Shown here piece after piece: positions 49,801 to 58,885 of a stretch of 64,000 bases of DNA. The stretch's first letter is position 1. Each line of letters begins with the position of its first letter. Location of the stretch: positions 35,055,866 to 35,119,865 of the forward strand of contig CM076261.1 in assembly GCA_038380795.1 (NCBI GenBank), given 5' to 3'. This DNA comes from Pyrocephalus nanus. Lineage: Eukaryota; Chordata; Aves; Passeriformes; Tyrannidae. The position numbers were made by a program, and so were the translations under genes. Under the pieces are notes generated by a model, which was not told the DNA's origin, ran no database searches, and was given only the letters and a program-made list of their open reading frames with translations.

Positions 49801-52800
49801 CCAATTCAATATCTTCATGCACCTCAAAAAGGTAAGAAGATCTGCTGAAAATGGGAGGTTCATCTACATCTTCTACAGAGATTTTCACAATAGTTGTATC
49901 TTTGAAAGGCCCAAGATAATAGAAGCGTGGATCCACATGGGTATTCTCAGCTTCTACTTTCAAAGTATAAAGTCGTCTTGTCTCATAATCCAGTGGCTAA
50001 AATAAAAATTGTGACAAAGTTTATTAAATTACATTTATATATTGACAGATATAACTATCCACATTATGGAAAATGAAGAGGACTCAAGCCTTATCAGATA
50101 CTGCCTTCCATTTTGGGAACACCAACACAACTCAAATTTTCCCACCACAGGAATTACTTCGTCTAATAAAAAATGTCCATGTTTTTAAGAGGAAGTGTCT
50201 CTTCCTAAACATTAGTTGAATTACCTCAGCATCAATGACAAAAAGATTTTCAGTGCAAATAAACCACTTATTTTTTGCAGGTGTTTCACAAGAACATGGA
50301 TTTGAAACAATCACAGAAGCATTTAAAATACTTTAAATACAGAGTGGAAATAGTAACATTTCAGAACAAGGTACTTAACACTAATATTTTTCAGGAAATA
50401 CTGTAAACTCTTGGAAAATTAAAATGGCCAGAGTATTCTTATTGTCAGTCCTACTTAGCTGGTCTTAAATAACAGGAATGTTTCTGGTGTCTTTTAAGTA
50501 GGGTGTGTGTCTCAAAGCTCTCTATACCTAGAGAGACAGTAAGAGCCTAATCTTGTTCCTTTTCATTTAATTTAATGAATCCAGCATCAGAGTTTTTTTG
50601 CAATATAGAGTTGACATTTTTGTCAGCAGTTCGTTTTTAAAATGGAAGGAGGAACAGCTCAGGGTTATAATTAGAAATCATTTTGGATAGAAAAGAATTC
50701 TATTCCTTCAAATTTTTCTAGCTGTCATAGATGAAAAATGTTAGCTAATTAATAATTCTGAGGAAATGAGCAAGATGAGAATTTACCTTTCTGACACAAA
50801 GAAGACTTCATTAACTCCCACAAAATCTCAGAGAGATATAGAACTAGTGGTTTTCATTCATCAAAATGGGTGGCTGAAGACTTATTTGTCTTCTGCCTAA
50901 CTGCTTTTAAATACTAATTAATGTTCACAAAAGATGCAAAGTGACAGATTAGATATTTAAATACACTATTCAAGAGCAGAAAGATGCAGTACAGTGAAAG
51001 AATGAGTTTCTTCAATGCCCCAGACTTGTTTTAAAAAAGTAGTTAGAGCAGATGGGAGAATATCTATGAATACAATTGAAAAATGCAACACAGTGCTACT
51101 ATTCAATCTAGATCTGAGACTATTGGTGTGTTTATAAAGTGCAGCGTGCTGCTGCTAAAGGATGATGGCTTCAGGCCTAGAAGCAAAAAAAAAAAATTCT
51201 AGTTCTGCCTTGTTCTAATTATGTGGCTTAATTTGCCAGAATGTGCACAGTGAATGTGTAAGCTTGCTACTACAACATACATATCCAATTTGGACATCTC
51301 TTCCATCTACGTTGCAAAACATGGATGTGAAACCCGTGGATTAAATAGGTATTCCAACACATCAACAGTGATGAACTAAACTGTTGCCCAAATATATGAA
51401 ATTGTGGCAAATTAATTATTTTGTCTGTGAAAACCTGTATAGAAAAAATTGTATAGAAAAAGTTCTTTTACAGCAGATGTTAAAATCAGACTTAATAACT
51501 TTAGGGCTTAGTAAAGGAACACCACCTATTTGTAGTTATTCACCACTGAAAACAGAAATTACAATCAATGGGGATAAAGAGTAAAAATAAAACCCCAGAA
51601 TATTTTACTAAATCAATGAACTCAGCATTCTCATCTTCTTCCTTGCTAGTTAATGTTGTTGTCTATGGTATTCAGTAAACTACTTATTCATCAATAAGAG
51701 AAAGCATGCTGAAAAATGCATGTTCTGTCAGACTGTTAATGAAAAAATCAGAAGATCTTGTTCATCAGTATTTATTAGTGACATTTTTCAAAGTGCTGTA
51801 TTATAACTTATGGGGGTTTTTATGCTTGATTCTGCTACTGGAATGTTTTTTCCAGACCCTATTAATTCAATATAACAGTAGACCCCAAACTTTGTTTTGT
51901 CATTCTTTCCCAGGTAAACTACTACACTGACTATGAACACAGAAGAACATAGAGATTAAAGAGGAACACTCTCTTATCTTTGCAGAACTTATCTTTTCCT
52001 TGGTTGCCATTATCAAGAGATGTGGAGATATATTTTATATCACTGTTTAAGTCATTATTTTATGCTTAAAGAGATTTGTTTGAAAAGCTAATATAAACAG
52101 TGTTTTATGATAGAAATGACACAGGAACTCTTTAGCAGCACATCTCAAAAGCCCAAAGACAATGACCAGGAGATTACTGGAAGGGAATTTTTGAGGAGCA
52201 GGCAAGTGGCATTTCTAACTGTGAGATAAGCACTTAGAAGATAGGCATCTGAAAGTGCCCTGACAATGCAAGACAGAGGGCAGAACTAAAGCTAGCTCTG
52301 AAACAGGAACACCATCATTACATACACACAGCTCATGTGGTAACCACCTGATATGCTGCAAACAGGAACTTGAGTTTGGAACTCAACTTTCATGAGTGTG
52401 TTTGTGTTCCGGCATACACTGGTCACCCAAAGAGATGAGAATCTCACAGATAAGGAAAACCTATGTTTCCAAGTAGTGAGTGAATTGCTGATCACTTGCT
52501 GAACAAAATAGGTTACATGAATATGAAAGAAGTCGGTGTTTGAAATCACAGAGGTAATTAGTGCTAACATATTGGGGCTGGTCCCTTTTTTCGTACTTTG
52601 CTGGCAACAACGCTTTACACCTATGCTGCATCTCAGCTGTAGTTACCGACTTTTATTTCCAGTTCATCTTAAAAGGAAATAGTTCCTTTCAGTCACTGAT
52701 TGAGGATGCTTGCAAAGGTTAAGCAGTTAGCATTTCATCACATTATCTAACCAATGAATATTTTTGATATAATATTAACAGAAAAATAATTTAGTGAATG

Positions 52801-55800
52801 CTTTTAATAGACACCTTTCGCACAGTTATGATGCCTTCCTGTGTGTCCTTCTGTGTCACAATATCAAACATGTCAGTCCCATCACCATCTATAATTCTGT
52901 ACTCTACTTCTGCATTTTTTCCAGTGTCTGCATCTGTGGCTTTAACGCTGCCAATGGCTGTCCCAACTGGGGAGGACTCGGGAACACGGAGATGGACAGT
53001 ACCTGTCAAAGAGACAAAGAGCCATTCAGGACACCCACCAGACTGCACACATGCACTAAGTAACATTGTGTCACACAGTAGCTGATAACATTTTGGTGCA
53101 TCTTTTATTCTAGAGACCTTGCCATTTAATACCGAGTGGAGGAGCAAAATCTGAGTTAAAGATCTATGCAGAGCAAAGCTCTAGATAGAAGATTGCAACA
53201 AAATTGTAAAAAACAAAGTCATAGAAAAATAGGCTTGAGGAGGACATCTATTCCATCACAAAGAATCAACTGCCTGTACTTCTCTTGCCTTTTTTTTTCT
53301 TTCATTCCTGAAACGTCATGTGGAAAGACTTTTGTGTTCTTGTCAGGTTTCACTCTACTTTTTTCCCTTTGATAGCTAAATCTTTGGGATATATTTTACA
53401 TCTATTTTATCATGGAAGCAATACAAAGAACAAAATTCCTTGACTTCACTGGTCAATTCTAAGAAACAGACTGACATTTCAGCTTTCTAGATAGTCAGAC
53501 ATCATACTAAATAAATTTGAATAACATGTTAATGCAGGGGTAGGCTTTTGAAAATCCACAAGCAGGTGTGCCTATACTTGTTAAAGCAGTTAATTTATAT
53601 TTAAAGGGGTTTATGAACATTGCAATTTTAGGGTTTTTCCACTTTTCTTAGCTCAGTTATATCCCTTTATTGTGGTGTCATACATCTGATAAAGCACATA
53701 GGAATAAAACTGTCATAATTCAGATGTGTTGCAGTAAATTGAAAATAAACATCTTACCATATATTTTAGTATTCTATGTCCTAGGCTTAGTGTGAAAACT
53801 GTAAATAAGATTTGAGATATTTGGTCCTATCTGTCAGAACACATTATAAAAAACACGTGGGGGACATAACGCACTATGAAGAATCCTCAGAAAAAGATTT
53901 TAAAATTAATGCAGATGCAGTTGTCATTTCAAAGATGAAAGTGAAGTCATCAAATCTTTATTGAAAAATATTTTCTTCTATGGCCTTAGTTAAGTTTTCC
54001 AAGATTTGCTGCTCTACTTAGGGACTACCTAAACTGAGCGAGTTAGAAACACAGTTTAGTTGACAATAACAATAAAAGTGGAATTAGCAAAGGCCAGCAA
54101 CTACGACAGGAAAAAACTGAACATCTTACCCAAAGAGCAGCACATACATGCACTGTCATAAATAAGCAGTACAGAAAAGTCCGTAAAGGTAGTTATTAGT
54201 TTTGTGCAATCAAGAAGAATCAGGAGGAGAGAGCAGTGGCAAGGCTGTATGAGAAAGCCACTGGCAACATGATTTTATCATATCTTCAGGAAAGCACAGG
54301 TGAGGATTATTGGTGTATTACAAGCCAGCTACAGAGTGACACTCAGTGAAAAAAACCCTATTATTCATCAGGTCATTTGAGACTTTTTCTGCTTCTACAG
54401 AGATAATTTACAGAGCTAATTTTTTTCTGTTCTATTATTATGTTACCACTTGACAAGCCTAAAAAAATCTCACAAAATTAAAAAATAAATACATTCACAT
54501 TAGTTTGTAATTAAATTTTGAATGAAAAATACTGAATTTCAATAATTTTACTTAGGCAGCTTTTAATATGAAACTGCCATATAGCAGCAGAATGAATACT
54601 TTATGGCCATGTACACTCCACATTCTATTTATATGTATATATTTTTCCTCAGTTACATTTTGGTGTTTAATCAAGTGGTTTATCCTGCATTTGCTTTAAT
54701 ATTTTTATTACCTTAATCTAATACCTAAATCTGTATACTTTGCTACATTAGTAGAGAATCTCCCTGTAATTATCTATTGGTTAAAAAAAAAAAAAAAAAA
54801 GAGATAAATAAAAATGGCCTCAGTACCCATTAGTATTTAATCAGTACTACATGAGACTATGGTGAAAGACTGTGGTGTTTTGTTGTTTTTTTTTTTTTTT
54901 TTTTCCAGATAATATTCATGCACTGCAATTATTTTATGGAATGTGAACTATTCTCCACATTTATTTTCTGGAGTGCTGAAAACTACATCCCTAAGCTATG
55001 CCTTGTGGATATTACTTTGACTTCCAATACAATACCCAAGTCATTAATTTAGTCTACAAAGTGGTAAGAGCTCATATCTTGAATTGCTAATAAGGTAGTG
55101 GAAACAGAGTGAAAATAACCAGAAACCTATAATCTGAAAGATAATTTTTAATCTAACCTATGCATTTATAGAAATCTCCACCATAGTATGAGACACTTCA
55201 TTTTATTATTTATGTCAATGGAGACATTTAATTGACTAAGTATGGGATGCAGTGCAGCTTTATACACTGCGTCAGAACACAAATTTCACTGGCCTAGAAT
55301 TATGCTTGCAAAACTCTGCTGTCAATCTTATTTCTCTCTTCTCAGGAAAAGTAGTTTACTGTTTGCATTTACTTCAGTGAGTGATGTTTTTTCATCTGTC
55401 TGTCAGGAAAAGAAATGGAAGGATCAAGGAAAGGAAAACTTTTCCATATACTAAGGAGAGTGGAAATCAACTGAAAGATTAAAGTCTACACACTTTGGAC
55501 TACAAATACTTCAGTCAGTCATAAAGAATGAAAAAGTAATCCTATTTTTTTGTTTACCCTTCTTCTGATTCACTCTTGAGTAAGTATATAATGTAAATAT
55601 TTTTATAGAGCAATACAGGCTATAGTCTCACAGGAGACATGGGCTGCCATAATTTAGTTGCACTGAGTTTCAGTCAGACTCAGGCTTCTAAGCCCATAAA
55701 TTATTTTTCCCCTTTATCACTCGTCAACACTATCTCCTTACTTCTGAGAACACTTGAAAATATTACAGTTGAAACAGAGATCCAATGTCTGAGGTATGTG

Positions 55801-58800
55801 ATGACCTTTCTGCAACACCATGAAAGAGTTTTCAATTTTATTGTTTCCTCGGAAGAAGAGCCACTGCTATCTATATGGTTTCCAGTATATGTTTAGGAAG
55901 AGAAAAATATTCCGAAGAACCCTTGTTCCATAGTCTAAACAGTGGAACTAGTGACTCTTTTTTTTTTTTTTTTTTTTTTTTTAAAGTATGATAAAATGAA
56001 TTCTGTGAATTTTCCACAATTGTAATATGAGTTTCTTGTGGGAGACATTTAAGCTGGTTTGAAACATTTTATTGAAACATATAGCTATAATATGCTGAGT
56101 CCTGTGAAAACATAATGGGCATTTTAATACTTTTCCTGATAATTCATAAATCTGATATGAATATTATTGTCTCATGAACTTATTACATCTGGATTTTTAT
56201 TAATGGAACATAATAAAAATAATTTAACCTAATCACTTTCAATTCCAGTAGTCTTATGAAACTCTGTTAAAATCATGAATCATTATAATGTCTATTTGCA
56301 TTTTGAGATTAAATATAATGATTTTTTTAAGAAGTCAATAGCTATTTTTACTTTTATATATATCTAGTACAATGACTCATCTTTATAAATGTTTTAGTTT
56401 TGATTTCCAGCAAAATATACATTTATATGTAGCAAAGAAATTAGCAGAGAGAAAGTAGAGAGAAAAATAAAACAACAACAACAAAAAGTTCATAAGGAGC
56501 AAGATTAAAAGTTTCTTTAAAACAAAGGACACATCTGATTTAACCTGACATTAAAGCAAATTCAGAGAGGCTACATCAAGTTGTCATCTGACTCAAATAT
56601 GATATTTGACTTCCAGATAAATCATGTAAAAATTATCTAGAAAGTTGATTCTATCATTTTTACTTCTAATTTTACACACTGTTTAAGAAACAAGAAAAAG
56701 AAAAGAATAAATACACACGTTTGAAGCTTATATGCTTTCGTAAATTTAACTGTTAACATTTTCTTTTCTGAAAGGCTTTGAACATTCAAAGTCTTTGAAT
56801 AGTCTTCCTCAGTATGTCCGGGGAGGAGCAATACAGCACTCCTCACCTATGCAATGATGGAAATATCATTATTGTCTATATAGAAATGGATATTTTAAAA
56901 ATAATAAATAAATAAAAAAGTTATATATAGAATGTATAAAATGATAAATTAATAAGTTCTGTCCAGAATAGCACCTCTATGGAAATGCAGAAATTCTGTT
57001 CACTTGACTGTTCATGATTTTTTTGAATGGGTATATGAAATCACATGCTGATAAACAACTTAGCTAAAACCATATATATTAACTGCAATATTAAATTCAA
57101 CAAAATTATGCCCTCCATGTCTGCCATAAAGAGCATAATTTGAAGTTGATTCTGTTATTTTGATCCTAAGGAGTGCATCTGTAACTACTGGATTCAGTAG
57201 AATTATACAGAAGAAAAAATGTCTGATGAGGATACTCTAAATCCTTTATGTATTAACTAAGTCCAAATCATCTTGCAAATATTAAAACTTTAATTAATGC
57301 AAAAGGCTTCAAATGTATTTAAAATGCTTAACCTTTACAAGTTTGATGTTACATCATTTAATATTTCTATATTAGATAGATACTGAGAACATTTTTATTT
57401 CTTAGCTTGAGGATACAAAGTCTTGACAGCTCTACTATCAGAAGGTAAAAAGCATTATAAAAAGCTTCACTAAACTTAAGCTTTAAAAATTACCAAAAAA
57501 AGTTAAACATTATTTACCTTACTTTTGGAAATTTTCTGTTAGGTTTTTTAGCTCTGCAGCTGAAAAAGTACAAATCTGTTTGATTCCCTTCAAGTAATTT
57601 CTTTTCCATGGTCTTCATGATTAAATATTTAAGCAGATACTAAAATTTAAACATTTCTGCATATCTAGAATTACTACATGTTTTATTCTCCAGTGGGGGA
57701 GTGTGTGGGATTTAAGCAATTGGTAAGGAAAAAGAAAAACATTGCTCTAATGCTCTTATGAGTCCACCTACCATCCCTTCCCATACTACTGGGAAGTATT
57801 CTAGGTTTGCTGCAGTTGTATTTGACCATGTAAATGATTTCTAACAAACAAATGCTGTAACATTTAATATACCGCTTTAATAATCATAATCAGTACATAA
57901 GCCTTTTGTTTATGTGTGCCCCATAATCTAGGTTTACTCTAAATTAAACCAGATGGTGACTGCTTAACTCTTACAGTACAAGGCAACTGTTAAATGCAGC
58001 TTACTCTGGGGGAATCGAGGTGGATTGTCGTTGACATCGGTCAAAGTGATGTTCACAGTGGTGGTCCCTGATAATCCACCCATCTGGCCTCCCATGTCCT
58101 TTGCCTGGATAACTACTTGGTACTGCTCCCTGTTCTCTCTGTTCATATTGGGCAAAGCAGTCCTGATGATGCCTAAAATAAAGAAAGAATTAAAAATAAA
58201 ATTGTTAATAATATCTCTATGTTTTATGTACAGCAATCTGCTGCATCTTTTTTTTTTATTAGTCTTGAAATCTACCTCTAAAATGTTTATTTAATGTTTC
58301 AAAGTGCAAATTTCCATCCATAAGTTCTATAATAATCTTTTTATAATAGCCTTTAGTACAAGCTATCTCTTGGTTGAAGACTTAGTTCTACATCACAGCT
58401 CCCTTTCCAGTTTCATGCTAAAAATTATTCAAAATATTTATGCACAAGGTTTATAAGTAGAAAGAAGACTGTTTATTAATCCAAGTAGAGCCATTAAAAA
58501 AAGAGAACATTTTCTAGGATGCAAACCTTTATTCTTGACTATATGGGAAATGCTGTTACTTAGTTCTTAAACTGTCAATAGCACCACTGTAAAATTACTT
58601 CATACATAACTCAGAATTTTTATATTTATTACAAAAATTACATATAATGAAAAAAACCCCAAGAAATAATAATTTATTATTTTTTTTAATGTGATCTGAG
58701 ATATTTTAAATGAAAGAAAAAGTTTAAAGTTTATGGTAAATGAAAATAAAGAAAATTTTCCTGACCTGTTTCTGGCTCCACGGAGAAATATGGCTGTCCT

Positions 58801-58885
58801 TGAAGTATGCTGTAAATTATTCTGGCACTGTTTCCATATGAAGGGTCATCGGCATCATTTGCTGTAACTTGCACCACAGAAGTAC
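34323..58885 (-). CDS. CDH10: Cadherin-10 (type II classical cadherin), 3' nine coding exons; 5' end outside window
   Basis: A calcium-dependent homophilic cell-adhesion protein of the plasma membrane, known mainly from the nervous system. The spliced reading frame joins 58885-58766, 58172-58005, 53002-52815, 49996-49743, 47122-46986, 44636-44515, 37978-37870, 35944-35693 and 34816-34323. Every junction is GT-AG, phases agree, and no stop interrupts the 614 codons. Signature segments are DVNDNPP, EDVDEPP and DVNDNAP calcium-binding linkers, one hydrophobic membrane helix, and a cytoplasmic tail with GGGEED and a C-terminal catenin-binding block. I chose CDH10 over the close paralogues CDH6 and CDH9 from remembered differences, such as the tail segments [16 protein letters not shown] and [10 protein letters not shown]. 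The family is about 790 residues, so roughly 170 N-terminal residues are missing (signal peptide, propeptide, EC1, start of EC2). The identity rests on recall, not on a database search. Confidence 0.93.
34817..35692 (-). other. CDH10 last intron (876 nt)
   Basis: AT-rich GT-AG intron between the transmembrane exon and the terminal exon. No features were recognised in it. Confidence 0.85.
35693..35944 (-). CDS. CDH10: CDH10 coding exon H (252 nt): membrane-proximal EC5 and transmembrane helix
   Basis: Encodes [18 protein letters not shown], then [18 protein letters not shown], the cysteine-containing [20 protein letters not shown] segment, and [19 protein letters not shown], which begins the single transmembrane helix. 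The cysteines are conserved in the membrane-proximal EC5 of type II cadherins. It enters in phase 1 and leaves after the first base of a valine codon. Acceptor AG is at 35946-35945 and donor GT at 35692-35691. The length of 252 nt equals conserved exon 11. Confidence 0.97.
35945..37869 (-). other. CDH10 intron between exons G and H (1.9 kb)
   Basis: AT-rich intron. A short direct repeat of about 13 nt (CCTAGTCACCAGG) occurs twice near 36943-36971. No mobile element was recognised. Confidence 0.8.
37870..37978 (-). CDS. CDH10: CDH10 coding exon G (109 nt): EC5
   Basis: Encodes [18 protein letters not shown] and [17 protein letters not shown], then the first base of the next codon. VDKDD is the EC5 calcium-site motif, and NFT is a glycosylation sequon. 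The acceptor AG at 37980-37979 is preceded by a pyrimidine-rich tract, and donor GT lies at 37869-37868. At 109 nt it is slightly shorter than the equivalent exon of some type II paralogues. The frame stays open, so this looks like a family difference rather than a defect. An open frame extends through both splice sites, but only this part is coding. Confidence 0.94.
41145..41630. other. GC- and CpG-rich block within CDH10 intron, unclassified
   Basis: Composition changes abruptly from AT-rich intron to a GC-rich core (roughly 41160-41450) with on the order of 18 CpG dinucleotides in 300 nt by eye. Minus-strand frames of 126 and 139 codons cross it but show only Pro/Ser/Leu-rich low-information sequence. 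It may be an internal or LTR fragment of an avian endogenous retrovirus, or an intragenic CpG island. The first is favoured because the wording resembles repeats I recall from bird genomes. No terminal repeats or target-site duplication were found. Confidence 0.5.
42460..42560. repeat. TA/TG-rich microsatellite-like stretch
   Basis: About 100 nt of alternating TA, TG and CA dinucleotides with interruptions, ending in a (TA)n run near 42543-42557. Confidence 0.75.
44515..44636 (-). CDS. CDH10: CDH10 coding exon F (122 nt): EC4-EC5 linker
   Basis: Encodes [16 protein letters not shown], the linker [14 protein letters not shown] and the EC5 start [11 protein letters not shown]. It begins by completing an asparagine codon shared with exon E and ends in phase 0. 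Acceptor AG is at 44638-44637 and donor GT at 44514-44513. The length of 122 nt equals conserved exon 9. It was found by reading the minus strand, since no long open frame marks it. Confidence 0.95.
44637..46985 (-). other. CDH10 intron between exons E and F (2.3 kb) with a large G/T tract
   Basis: Mostly unremarkable AT-rich intron apart from the strand-asymmetric tract at 46065-46201, listed separately. On the gene's sense strand that tract reads as A and C. A second T run lies near 46298-46310. Confidence 0.8.
46065..46201. repeat. G/T-only low-complexity tract in a CDH10 intron
   Basis: About 137 nt composed almost wholly of T and G on the plus strand, with only about two A residues. It contains T runs of 10-16 nt and a (TG)n block near 46165-46178. 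On the CDH10 sense strand it is A-rich with CA repeats. It begins about 0.8 kb downstream of exon E. It also generates spurious Phe-rich and Lys-rich open frames, which are not genes. Confidence 0.9.
46986..47122 (-). CDS. CDH10: CDH10 coding exon E (137 nt): EC4
   Basis: Completes the split arginine codon and encodes [18 protein letters not shown], then [16 protein letters not shown] and [11 protein letters not shown]. The LDRE motif is a calcium-coordinating element, and NLS is an N-glycosylation sequon. Acceptor AG is at 47124-47123 and donor GT at 46985-46984. The length is 137 nt, the conserved exon 8 size. The reading frame was taken from the phase of exon D. The long open frame that appears at this position is in another phase. 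Confidence 0.95.
47123..49742 (-). other. CDH10 intron between exons D and E (2.6 kb)
   Basis: AT-rich sequence with no LINE or LTR piece recognised. A short A run lies at 47835-47848. No other feature could be supported. Confidence 0.8.
49743..49996 (-). CDS. CDH10: CDH10 coding exon D (254 nt): end of EC3 and start of EC4
   Basis: Encodes [17 protein letters not shown], then [18 protein letters not shown], the EC3-EC4 calcium linker EDVDEPP, and the EC4 start [17 protein letters not shown] through [12 protein letters not shown]. It starts in phase 0 and leaves after two bases of the final arginine codon. Acceptor AG is at 49998-49997 and donor GT at 49742-49741. The length of 254 nt equals conserved exon 7. 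The FKDTTIVKI and FEVHEDIE wording is one of the points favouring CDH10 among paralogues. Confidence 0.97.
49997..52814 (-). other. CDH10 intron between exons C and D (2.8 kb)
   Basis: AT-rich sequence with no repeat family recognised. Short open frames at 51384-51584, 51706-51930 and 52292-52570 show no cadherin or other family resemblance. Confidence 0.8.
52815..53002 (-). CDS. CDH10: CDH10 coding exon C (188 nt): EC3
   Basis: Begins by completing the split serine codon, then encodes [19 protein letters not shown], the [12 protein letters not shown] calcium-site region of EC3 and [10 protein letters not shown], ending at ITVRK in phase 0. Acceptor AG is at 53004-53003 and donor GT at 52814-52813. 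The length of 188 nt matches the conserved type II exon 6. Frame continuity into exon D, which starts at PLDYETRR, supports the donor choice. Confidence 0.96.
54782..54904. repeat. Paired A run and T run, about 85 nt apart
   Basis: An A run of about 19 at 54782-54800 and a T run of about 19 at 54886-54904 on the same strand, potentially able to pair as a stem in RNA or single-stranded DNA. Confidence 0.85.
55958..55982. repeat. 25-nt T run in CDH10 intron
   Basis: An uninterrupted T homopolymer on the plus strand, hence poly(A) on the CDH10 sense strand. No retrocopy was identified beside it. Confidence 0.93.
58005..58172 (-). CDS. CDH10: CDH10 coding exon B (168 nt): end of EC2 and EC2-EC3 linker
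   Basis: Encodes [16 protein letters not shown], then [14 protein letters not shown], and the calcium-binding linker [11 protein letters not shown]. It enters in phase 1 by completing the glycine codon begun in exon A, and leaves after the first base of a serine codon. An N-linked glycosylation sequon (NIT) lies just before the linker. Acceptor AG is at 58174-58173 and donor GT at 58004-58003. The length of 168 nt equals the conserved type II exon 5. An open frame reads on past the donor into the intron, which is not coding. Confidence 0.96.
58173..58765 (-). other. CDH10 intron between exons A and B (593 nt)
   Basis: The shortest intron of the set, GT-AG, AT-rich. No repeat family or open frame was recognised in it. 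The acceptor side carries a T-rich tract just before the AG at 58174-58173. Confidence 0.85.
58766..58885 (-). CDS. CDH10: CDH10 coding exon A (120 nt): start of EC2
   Basis: First cadherin exon visible in transcript order, corresponding to exon 4 of the usual 12-exon type II cadherin layout. It enters in phase 1: the acceptor AG lies at 58887-58886, and the first codon, a glycine, borrows a G from the missing upstream exon. It encodes [18 protein letters not shown] and continues to a FSVEPETG end. The DADDP motif is the calcium-binding DxD of EC2. The donor GT lies at 58765-58764. Length 120 nt is the family value. It is too short to show as a long open frame and was found by reading the minus strand. 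Confidence 0.94.

Larger units (their letters stand above)
53003..58004 (-). other. CDH10 intron between exons B and C (5.0 kb)
   Basis: AT-rich intronic sequence with no recognised coding or LINE or LTR fragment. It contains homopolymer tracts: an A run at 54782-54800, a T run at 54886-54904 and a T run of about 25 at 55958-55982. Open frames of 60-100 codons on both strands here are AT-rich chance frames. Confidence 0.8.
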
